From Thermoplasmata archaeon (GTDB lineage: Archaea > Thermoplasmatota > E2 > DHVEG-1), in assembly GCA_020054495.1 (NCBI GenBank), contig JAHWGK010000031.1:1-33785 (forward strand): DNA of 33,785 bases. Reading direction: 5' to 3'. The position numbers and the translations under genes are program-made. Below, piece after piece: positions 15,511 to 24,800 of the stretch. Below the pieces are notes generated by a model. The model ran no database searches. It had not been told where the DNA came from and saw only the letters and a list, made by a program, of their open reading frames with translations. Position 1 is the stretch's first letter. Every line of letters starts with the position of its first letter.

Positions 15511-17360
15511 CTCAACCCCTCAATATTTACCTCGATGAACGAACTATCTAGAACAAAACGCTTACCATTTTCTGTATAATATATTGTATTTGGTCTATCT
15601 ACTATTCTTTCAAAGTCATATGATGTAGTGAAATAATTTATCCATAGCTCTGTGGCTTCTTCGAATGGATCATAAATCTGCATTTTGAAATTATATATTT
15701 TAGAATATTGAGATTCTTTTTCTGTAACTCTTGGCTCTCTGCTATAGCTATTTTTCATATTGAGTCCGATTTCGTATACTCCAGAACCACCAACACCTTT
15801 TACATAGGATTCACCTATCTGCATTATTCTAAATCCAATAGCTTCATCCTCCTCGAAAAAAGATGGATGGCTTTTTATACCATTATTTATAGGGCCAAAT
15901 GTCAATATGCCACCGTTTTGAAAAATTGTTATTTGAGAACCAATATCATTTCGAGATTCATAGGTTATAGAACCAAGGTCAAATACCCAAATTCTCCCAA
16001 AAGGTATATCTGTCCAAGAACCACCCCCAAACAAATCTATCCTTAATGTACCATTCAGTGGCTTTGTAGCCTCTATTGTCCAAATAGGATTAGCGCCATT
16101 TTTAATTGGAGATTCACTATAATATCTATCTTCTGGCAAATAATCGCCTATTCCAACAGATATTTCAGTTATATTATCCCCTTCATATATATTTCCATTG
16201 GTATCTTTTACTTGTAAGGTTATTGTATAGGTACCTGGTCTTGCATAAGTATGTGAAACATCATAATCTGTATTGTTGTCCACTAAAGGTGATTCTTTAA
16301 ACTCTCCGTCTCCCCAAAAAATTTTATAACTAATTTGATCATCATCGTTGTCTGTTGCAAGCGCATTATAATTTTCACTAACACCTGATCTAATTGGCGG
16401 AGTAGGTAAATTTAGTAATGGAGCATTTGGTGGAACATTATCCGTAAAATTTAATCTATATCCAAAATCGTAATCAGAGATTGAAGTCCATTTATCTCCA
16501 TTATTAACAGTAACATTTGCATCATAATAACTAGAATTATAAGGGGAATCTTTACTAAGACACCATTTGTAATAATTATAACTTCCACCACCAAAGCTAC
16601 CTCCAGAAGTATTTATACCAATATGATAAGTTTTACTGCCCTCTAATTGTATATCTGGATCAATATCCCATTCTATCCACTCAAAAGAAGAGGATATTTC
16701 ATCTTTAGATATAACGCTAGAAGCATAGGAGTCATTAACATCAGGTAAGTTGTTCCCAGTGGAATTGTATATAGAAACATTTAAATCGCTGGTGACCACA
16801 CCTCGTTCTGCAACATATATCTTTATTTTGTCTAGTTTCCAGTTGTCTACTGGTGGAGTAAATGATTGTGCACACCAATGATCCTGATATATCTTTCTAT
16901 AGGGTGATGTTTCAAAAGCATATTGTTGTGTTGTTTTTCCAGGGTCAAGCCAATAAATTTGTACTCTGTTTAGAGTTAGATCTCCTTCTATTGTAAAGGT
17001 TTCATTCTCATCATCCAAACCTGATACATTGAAATCAAAAGAATCGCCATCGTCAAATGCATATATTAGGATAAGTTTTTTACCTTTAGAGTCAATATTT
17101 AGAGACGCCTGCTCATTAGAACTTACAATATTGCTAAATCCTTTGGATCCATATCCATCAACGATTAAACCACTCATAGTGTCGTACATAACATCAAATC
17201 CAGCAAACACAGCCTGAGTTTCACCTCTTATCTCTTTTTCCTCAATATAAGGGATACCCCAGGCAAGAACCGCAGCTACAACTCCCAATACAATAGTGAG
17301 AGTCAATAATGTTGAAACAACTTCACCAACTGCGTTATTACTAATTTTCATTCCGTCCAT
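15507..17360 (-). CDS. Large pilin-like protein with a PKD domain, no Hint
   Basis: This 617-residue protein has a type IV pilin/archaellin-type N-terminus (NNAVGEVVSTLLTLTIVLGV) and a pilin-like domain ending in VQIYWLDPG near residue 140. A beta-rich region (about 140-315) and a PKD domain (about 316-400; ISYKIFWGDGEF) follow. The C-terminal 210 residues (GTLRIDLFGGGSWTDIPFGR, IWVFDLGSI) match the C-terminal domains of the two giant Hint proteins, so all three share one scaffold. Here no Hint follows the YWL motif, where the other two have it. It is the first gene of a four-gene overlapping operon. The ATG at 17360 follows AAAGGAT. Confidence 0.78.
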   Translation of the reverse strand: MDGMKISNNAVGEVVSTLLTLTIVLGVVAAVLAWGIPYIEEKEIRGETQAVFAGFDVMYDTMSGLIVDGYGSKGFSNIVSSNEQASLNIDSKGKKLILIYAFDDGDSFDFNVSGLDDENETFTIEGDLTLNRVQIYWLDPGKTTQQYAFETSPYRKIYQDHWCAQSFTPPVDNWKLDKIKIYVAERGVVTSDLNVSIYNSTGNNLPDVNDSYASSVISKDEISSSFEWIEWDIDPDIQLEGSKTYHIGINTSGGSFGGGSYNYYKWCLSKDSPYNSSYYDANVTVNNGDKWTSISDYDFGYRLNFTDNVPPNAPLLNLPTPPIRSGVSENYNALATDNDDDQISYKIFWGDGEFKESPLVDNNTDYDVSHTYARPGTYTITLQVKDTNGNIYEGDNITEISVGIGDYLPEDRYYSESPIKNGANPIWTIEATKPLNGTLRIDLFGGGSWTDIPFGRIWVFDLGSITYESRNDIGSQITIFQNGGILTFGPINNGIKSHPSFFEEDEAIGFRIMQIGESYVKGVGGSGVYEIGLNMKNSYSREPRVTEKESQYSKIYNFKMQIYDPFEEATELWINYFTTSYDFERIVDRPNTIYYTENGKRFVLDSSFIEVNIEGLR

Positions 17361-17707
17361 TTATCCTTTATTCAACATAATCCATTTTTTCGATAATTTA
17401 TAACTTGAAAAAACTGATTTCAATATGTTAAGAGAAGTAAAATTTTGATTAAATTCTCCTAGCATTCTTCCCACTCCTAAACCTTATATAGAGAGCAACC
17501 CAGTTTATCTAATGATATATTAATTAAAAAGCTTTTTGCTCTTGTAATTAGCTCTAACAAACTAAAATGGTGTTTTTTTTACTAGTTTGAATTCAAATAA
17601 AAAAAGTTTTTAGTTATTAAGAGCTAAATTTATTAAGAGATAAAATAAAAGAGCATCATTTTTATTTAATTGGCAGTAATAAAAAAGATATAGGAAGATG
17701 AAGTAGT
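17361..17707. other. Intergenic region: promoter, 3' region of the giant pilin, U-tracts
   Basis: No gene is seen. The left part holds the promoter of the pilin operon (TATA, 17391-17406). The right part is the 3' region of the upstream gene, with T-runs on the minus strand (about 17562-17609 and 17683-17690) that may end its transcript. TTATATAGAGAGCAAC (17485-17500) resembles TTATAGAGGGCAACTG (21705-21720), so part of this stretch seems copied along with the giant pilin gene. Confidence 0.5.
17391..17406 (-). promoter_or_regulatory. TATA box for the four-gene pilin operon
   Basis: The minus strand reads AAGTTATAAATTATCG, about 38 bases before the ATG at 17360. The TGACA-type upstream element of the Hint-pilin genes is absent, so this operon may be controlled differently. 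Confidence 0.4.
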
Positions 17708-20700
17708 TTATACTAAATCAGTTTTAATAAGAGCTGACGTAAAAATCAACTGTTTTCCACGATAATTATCATAGACTAAAAAATCAGAAAACTGCCCGGT
17801 TTGAGAATCAAACTTAAAATTCTTAGTTAAATATTCATGCCATGTAATACTATACTCCCCTGAAAATTTGACTTTAAAATTATACACATTATATCCCTGT
17901 TGTTCTCTAGTGAAAGTATCCTGATTTTCAAAGGAAAGTCCATATGTACCAGCACCACTTCCAGCAATAATATTATCTGCTCTAATCATAGTAATAGTAA
18001 ATCCAAGAATATCTCCGTTCTCATAGATATTTGAAAAGCTATCTACGTATGCGCCACCTGGTAAAACTGACATCACACCACCACTCTGAAGACAGGTCTT
18101 AAACTCTCCAGATGCTGAAGGGATTCTATGAACAATAGAACCAAGGTCAAACACATAAATAACACCAAATGGAGCCTCACCTCTAGCGGGATCATCTGCA
18201 GATGGATAGCTATCATTAAACAAATGGATACAAACTGCACCAACTAAATTATTACCAGCATCGATAGGGTCTCCAGGATCAGAAATTCTTATGGATGTTG
18301 AATTGTCTGGTGGAACAACATACTGATAATAAACCTTTATTGCTATTGGAGCCGCCCAGTCGCTAGCTGAACCATTTGTGGTAGGATCACCATCTTCATC
18401 TGCATTATCATCATTTATTGCTTGAACAGTAATTTCATAAACACCAGATACATCCCAATTATGAGAAGGAAGCAATTGTCCAGATTCATTAACTGTTTGA
18501 TTTGCTTTGTATGGACCCCACCAAGTCCTACTTTCAATACCATCTCCCCAATCAAAATAATAGTAAATATCATCTCCCTCTCTATCGGTACTACCAACAT
18601 TGAACTCGTAAGAAATATCATTGTATAACTTTGAAGGATTGAAAATAACTTCAATATTAGAGGGAGTAGTGGGAGGACCACCTGGAAAAACATACTTTGT
18701 TAAATAACCATAACGACCAGCTGTTTCCTCAACACGAAGCTTAACCTCATAGGATTCATCACTACCATGATCATAACTAACATTAACACCAGAAGCATCC
18801 CAGCTTCCATCATTTTCAAAATCCCATGAATAACTTGTTATTGGACCCTCGACACCATACGAACAACTACCATTAAAATACATAAGTGTACCAGAAAATC
18901 CACCATCAGCATCCCAGTAATCAAAGCAAGCAACTGGCCCATCAATATTTTGTGTAAAATAATCATATTGACCTATTGCATCTTCCACACGAAGCCTAAC
19001 CTCATATGCTTCAGTGCTTCCATGGTCATAGCTAATATTAATACCATCGGTATCAAAAGTTCCATCATTTTCAATATCCCATAAATACTCCACTATTCCA
19101 ACATCATCAGATGAACAAGTTGCATCAAAATAATATAGATTACCTCCCCCACCATCAGCATCCCAGTATTCGAAACAAGCTGTTGGAGGGGTATCGCCAG
19201 GAGGGGTAATACCAAAGTCACTGTCATATTGTGTACTCCATCGCCCCAAACTCTTACTAGGAAAAAACACCTGTTCATAAACATAGGTCCATGCTCTAAT
19301 ATAATAGGTTGTATCAGGGTTCAATCCACCCTTTGTGTAAGAAGATCCAGTACCATTGTAAAAAACCATAGCGGTAAGATCTTCTGGATGTGAAGGATAA
19401 CCACTGGTCTTAGCTAAAATTTTTGTATAAACATCAGCACCATCTCCACATATTGCCTTATCCCAAGAGAGATGTAACGATGTTGAACTTTGAGGGGTTG
19501 CATCAAGAGCTTGAGGACCAGGTGGTATTGTAATGAAAAAATTAGTCCAAAAAATTTCATTAGGCCATAATTCTGTAGTACCAGCATCATTTGTGGCATC
19601 AGCCTTTACAAAATAGAAATCTCCTGAAACAAGATCCGCTATATCTGTATTAACTTGACCCGTATAGCGATTTTCAACATCAACCGAATCATGATCGCCA
19701 TAACACGTATCACCATTTTTATAGTAAAAAGTAACGGTATCTCCATCGTTATGAGTAGCTAGTGTTGCATAATCCAAACCATCATCATCAAGATAAGCAT
19801 TCAATGTTGCTGTGGTTTCTCCAACATTTGCTGATTCATTTAAGGTACCCTCAGGTGGAGTAACATAATGGACTATTAACTCCGGAATTTTATCGTCGAG
19901 TCTTAATGATTCAAATGAGATAACATATTTGGGCGGCAAACCTGGTTCGCTTTCCCAGGCACTTATTAACCAACCATAATTATCTCTTAGACCAGAATGT
20001 AGCTCTCTAGTACTTTGGGTCATACCAATGCCACCCTGTAAAGGAGCATCATCACCCCAAATAACCCACTCGCCAATCGAACTCGGCATAGTTGCTTCTG
20101 CAATTGTATCAAGCTGGGGATATTCAGGCCCTTGTCGTATATGCTGCCGGTATATACCACTTAAAGGCCACTGTTGGGAACCAGATGTATCCCAATATTT
20201 CCAGCTAGTATCACCATCCTCCCAGTCACAATCATTAACTTCCTGTGAAAAAACCGGTCTGCCTACAGGATCATTATATACCCATGAACAATAATAAAGT
20301 TCCAACCTTGCTTTTTCAATAAATGCATTACTGGGAATATTATCTAAAGGAAATCTAACCAGTGTACGCTTTTTATTAGTACCTATAGCAAGCTTATTAC
20401 ATAATTTGAGATAATTTTCAGAACATCCTGATGTACTAGATACGTCAGCTTTATCAATATAACAATCTTGATCTGGATATAAAGTTAGTCCATCTCCAAT
20501 CTGTTCTGGCTCACCTCCAACTCCGGCTCCAAGTGGACTAAGCCAGGTTGGGGAACAAGACATCCTATTTACAACAACAGAGCTAGAAACAACAAACTTT
20601 TCAACATCTGAACGAACTAAGAAACCATCAGCAAAATAAGCATTACCAGATTCTATCAACAAATCAAAACTAAGCTCCTTCGAAAACCTCTTTTCTACAG

Positions 20701-21568
20701 AAAACAAAGAAATCTTACGACCAGCAACATCAAATAAAACATCACCAACACTAAGCTTTCCAGCCTCAACCCACTCGTTATTAACAAATAGTATATGATT
20801 AGGAGTAACCCTTAACTCATCATTAATAACAACATAATAATCAGTCATGCGATCTTTACTATAAGACAACAGTTTTTTCACACGAGAATCAACAAAACTA
20901 CCAGAAACATCATCATACGACCTAACAACATCCCCCGCGTCAATATCCTCAATGTTCTTCAAGGATCCATCTGCCATAGTTATTTTAGTACCCGCAAGAA
21001 AACACGTACCCTCAAGCCAATAAATAGTTACATTATCAACATTAGGTCCATCAATAGAAAAAAGAGAGTCATCATCTTCCAATCCACTAACATTAAAATT
21101 CCAATCTTCATCTTCGTTATTAGAATATAATGCTATTAATCGCTCACCCGTCGAATCAATCTCAATTGATCCATCATTAATAACAATATCACTAGTAGAA
21201 CTAGAACCATTCCCACCTGCAATTAAACTATTAAGAACTTCTACAATAGAATTATATTGACTAATAGTAGCTCTAGTCTGATATTTACTTTCTTCACCTT
21301 TAATGTAATCCGGACCCCACAAAAGAACTGCACCAGTTGCTGAGAAAAAAATCATTAATACTAACATAAGGGACATGGCAGAGCTTACAGCATCATTTTT
21401 TAAAAGTCTGTTTAATTTATGTCTAATGTTATGTACTTTTTTCTTCAGTATACCCCTCCATATATTACTATGTAGAGTGCAATCCGATAGTCTTAATATA
21501 ATTGGGATATAAAAGCTTTTTATAATAGAGTTCTTACTAAATATTGTACAATTTACATTACCAACCAT
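17708..21568 (-). CDS. Giant Hint-domain pilin-like protein, paralog A
   Basis: About 1286 residues. A pilin-type segment (LLKNDAVSSAMSLMLVLMIF) leads into a pilin-like domain ending in NVTIYWLEGT. Next comes a Hint domain starting at Cys189 (CFLAGTKITMADGSLKNIED) and running to about residue 335, ending YFADGFLVRSD rather than His-Asn. A DNRLRE-like domain (about 345-570), two FN3-like domains, two close PKD copies with the CFDYWDADGG start and a third PKD domain follow. The last 200 residues (PFGVIYVFDLGSIVHRIPSA) complete the pilin scaffold. The start is uncertain: ATG at 21568 follows GGAGAG, but homology with paralog B suggests a CTG at 21448 behind GGAGGGG. Confidence 0.85.
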   Translation of the reverse strand: MVGNVNCTIFSKNSIIKSFYIPIILRLSDCTLHSNIWRGILKKKVHNIRHKLNRLLKNDAVSSAMSLMLVLMIFFSATGAVLLWGPDYIKGEESKYQTRATISQYNSIVEVLNSLIAGGNGSSSTSDIVINDGSIEIDSTGERLIALYSNNEDEDWNFNVSGLEDDDSLFSIDGPNVDNVTIYWLEGTCFLAGTKITMADGSLKNIEDIDAGDVVRSYDDVSGSFVDSRVKKLLSYSKDRMTDYYVVINDELRVTPNHILFVNNEWVEAGKLSVGDVLFDVAGRKISLFSVEKRFSKELSFDLLIESGNAYFADGFLVRSDVEKFVVSSSVVVNRMSCSPTWLSPLGAGVGGEPEQIGDGLTLYPDQDCYIDKADVSSTSGCSENYLKLCNKLAIGTNKKRTLVRFPLDNIPSNAFIEKARLELYYCSWVYNDPVGRPVFSQEVNDCDWEDGDTSWKYWDTSGSQQWPLSGIYRQHIRQGPEYPQLDTIAEATMPSSIGEWVIWGDDAPLQGGIGMTQSTRELHSGLRDNYGWLISAWESEPGLPPKYVISFESLRLDDKIPELIVHYVTPPEGTLNESANVGETTATLNAYLDDDGLDYATLATHNDGDTVTFYYKNGDTCYGDHDSVDVENRYTGQVNTDIADLVSGDFYFVKADATNDAGTTELWPNEIFWTNFFITIPPGPQALDATPQSSTSLHLSWDKAICGDGADVYTKILAKTSGYPSHPEDLTAMVFYNGTGSSYTKGGLNPDTTYYIRAWTYVYEQVFFPSKSLGRWSTQYDSDFGITPPGDTPPTACFEYWDADGGGGNLYYFDATCSSDDVGIVEYLWDIENDGTFDTDGINISYDHGSTEAYEVRLRVEDAIGQYDYFTQNIDGPVACFDYWDADGGFSGTLMYFNGSCSYGVEGPITSYSWDFENDGSWDASGVNVSYDHGSDESYEVKLRVEETAGRYGYLTKYVFPGGPPTTPSNIEVIFNPSKLYNDISYEFNVGSTDREGDDIYYYFDWGDGIESRTWWGPYKANQTVNESGQLLPSHNWDVSGVYEITVQAINDDNADEDGDPTTNGSASDWAAPIAIKVYYQYVVPPDNSTSIRISDPGDPIDAGNNLVGAVCIHLFNDSYPSADDPARGEAPFGVIYVFDLGSIVHRIPSASGEFKTCLQSGGVMSVLPGGAYVDSFSNIYENGDILGFTITMIRADNIIAGSGAGTYGLSFENQDTFTREQQGYNVYNFKVKFSGEYSITWHEYLTKNFKFDSQTGQFSDFLVYDNYRGKQLIFTSALIKTDLV
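20580..21013 (-). repeat. Hint-coding segment, copy 1 of a near-identical pair
   Basis: This stretch and 24690-25116 differ at only about one base in twenty by eye. The pilin-type parts before and after it in both genes are also very similar, while the DNRLRE/FN3/PKD parts are not alignable at the DNA level. The end of the third Hint gene's homologous segment (10940-10972) is also close. Confidence 0.8.
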
Positions 21569-21640
21569 CAAATTTTATCTCTCCAAATACACCTTTAGCA
21601 TGACATACTATGCCATTACAAGATATATTCTGTTTGAACT

Positions 21641-21671
21641 TATATTTAAATATTTTGTGTAAAAAAGGCAA
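21641..21671 (-). promoter_or_regulatory. Promoter of paralog A with shared upstream element
   Basis: On the minus strand TGCCTTTTTTACACAAAAT is followed by the TATA region ATTTAAATATAAG. The arrangement matches the elements at 25629-25660 and 12634-12662, though less exactly. The TATA box is about 75 bases before the ATG at 21568. Confidence 0.5.
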
Positions 21672-21837
21672 AAAACCCAAATTTTTATTTTTTTAGATTA
21701 TCTCTTATAGAGGGCAACTGAAAAAATATTATTTATCGAGTAAAGCAGCTAATTCGTAAAAAGATAAAAGCCTACATCATTTTTGTTTTGTAATAAATAA
21801 AAAAAGAATAGAGAGAAACCCTGAGAGAATAAGTAAT

Positions 21838-24800
21838 TTATTGTAAATCTGCTTTAATTAGCGCTGTTGAAAAAATCAACTGTTTTCCGCCATAATCATC
21901 ATAAACTAGAAAATCAGAAAACTGTCCAGATTGAGAATCAAACTTAAAATTCCTTGTTAAATATTCATGCCACGTAATACTATACTCACCTAAAATCTTG
22001 ACTTTTAAATTATATACATTGGATTCTTGTTGTTCCCTTGTAAATGTATCCTGATTTTCAAAGGTAAGTCCATATGTACCAGCACCACTTCCAGCAATAA
22101 TATTATCTGCTCTAATCATAGTAACGGTAAATCCAAGAATATCTCCGTTCTCATAAATATTTGAATAACTATCTATGTGTGCGCCACCTGGTAAAACTGA
22201 CATCACACCACCACTCTGAAGTAACGTCTTATGCTCCCCAGATGCTGAAGGGATTCTATGAACAATAGAACCAAGATCAAACAAATAAATAACACCAAAT
22301 GGAATCTTGCCCTTATCAACAGAATTTGCTAACGGTGGGTAACTATCATTAAACAGATGGATACAAACCGCACCAACTAAATCCTGATATGCTGTAAAGG
22401 TATTGCTCTCTGGTGAATCTGGAGATACTTTTTCAGGTTCTTCCCTTATATCCGGTGGAACAACATATTTATAAAGAACTCTTAGTGCTTGTGGATCTGA
22501 CCACTCGGTTTCGAAGCTAGTTGCGTCTTTTTTTGCTTTTACGCTAACTTCATAAACTCCTTTTTCACTCCACGCATGATCTGCTTCAACTGTATCTCCT
22601 GTGTTATATGGACCATTCCAATCAGTTACTCCATTTTCATCTCCAAAGTCAAACTTATAAGAGACACCATCTTCTGTTGCAGTTAATCCAAAGATATATG
22701 TTGTTTCATTATAATAAATTGAAAAAGGAAGATCAAGCGTATTTGGTTTACCCAGTACACCTGTCACATTTACCCGGCATTTATCTGACCAAGCACCTTC
22801 ACCACCTCCAGATGGAGCACGAGCTTGAGCACTAACGTTATATATACCAGATGATGGCCATGAATGACTCTCAAAAAAAGTACCAGGATCACTAAGAACG
22901 CTCCAATCTGTGATATCGCTCGTACCGTCAACATCCCAATTAATCCTGTATTGAATTTGGTCATTTTCTGGATCAGTTACTAATAGTTGAAATTCTCCAC
23001 TTTCGCCAATACTTAAATTACCTTCAAACTTTGGTGTAAGCACTACAGATGGTGGAATACTAACTGAAGGGTTGACAGTCACATTTAAAGCATTTGACCA
23101 ACTACTAAATGGTGGAGTATCAGAATCTTTTGCTTGGACTCTTACTTCGTATACACCTGGTGAGAACCATGAGTGAGACACACTAACAGGTGTCCCTGAA
23201 GGAACCCAAGATGACCAGCTACTAGACTCATCAACAACTCCTGAGGCATTCCAGTTAAACCGATATGAAATTTTATCACCCTCAGGGTCAGTTGCAACTG
23301 TTTCATACATATGTGGAACGCCAACATCTACTGGTGTATCACCAGCAGGAGTACTCGGTGTATCTGGAGGACTATTCGATGATGTACATATTATACACTG
23401 ATCTGGAACATTGTTTCGCTGCCAAAGCCCATCTTCAGTGACATTAGTATAAGCACTAAAATAATAACAAGTATCTTCGTCTAAATCATAAAATGTATGG
23501 TACTCCTGCATTCCTTTCCAAGCTTTAACAAGCGGATTTGTTAAGTCTTCATCATAAGTAGGATATGAACCTTCTTTACACAATACTTTTGTGTAAACAT
23601 CCTGACCAGTACCTTCAACTGCACCTTCGTCCCAAACAACCTTTATTTTATTTGGTCCTGATCCTGTAGAAGCTTCTTCGAGATATGTAGGAGAAGGTGG
23701 TATAGTAATGAATTCTACTATACTTCCATAACCATTACTATACGCACTGTTTTCTGCATAAGCTTTATATTCTACAAGATCTCCAGAGTTCAAATTGCTA
23801 ATGGAAACGCTGATAAGAGCTGAGTCACTATAATCATAACGGCTTGTTGATTTTGATGTTGTATACGAAAGTGAACCATATCCCCATTTAAAATAACAAT
23901 CGGTTGCCTCACCACCATCATAAGTTAGTTTACCCTCAAGTGTGGCTGAGTCGGTTCCGATACCTGTTGGATTCCATGTTTCAATAGTTGGTGGAGCAAT
24001 AAAACTAACAATCATGAATGGTGATTCATATTCTCTAGAGCGATATTTAACAGTGTGTTGTAATGTTCCAATATCTTCATCTACATCTTTTATATACCAA
24101 CCATGAAAATCTTCATAATGTCCTAGTTGAATACCTACCGGATTACTACCCCAACTATAACCTACGAACTCTTGTATACTACTTGTAACATCCCATTCCT
24201 TCCAACCAAAGCCTGTTTTACTGATTGATACACTATATAATACACCTGGATCTGATTCCCTGAAATTAAATTCTTGATTATCCCAATCTGCACCGGCTGG
24301 AGGTAATTCGTTCCATGAATTTGCACATTCATAAACATCGTGTTGACGTGGCCATCCTATTCCAACACCATCCCATGAGTAATAAAGGAGGTTTAAATCA
24401 GCATCAATAATATAGGAAAATTCTGGAATGTCTGATTCATCAAAATCAGTTTTAACAAGTGCACGATTTAGATAACTTATAACAGGGTGCATTGGATCTA
24501 CGTATAATTTTGGCTCCTCGCCATAATTAATATCTGGAGAATATTTAGATATATATGTATCTTTAGTTGCAGTGGAATTCAATTCTATTGGATAATCATG
24601 CCATGAACTAAGTGGTGGTACTGATTCTTCTCCAAGTGGATCTAGCTGTACTGGGGCACAAGACATCATACTTACGCCAACAGAACTAGAAACAACGATC
24701 TTTTCAACATCTGAACGTACTAAGAAGCCATCAGCAAAATAAGTATTACCTGATTCCAACAGCAAATCAAAACTAAGTTCCTTTAAAAACCTCTTTTCTA

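Noticed and set aside
17361-17707. Possible small genes in the gap before the pilin operon
   Set aside because: Only short frames without ribosome binding sites were seen; promoter and terminator signals account for the stretch.
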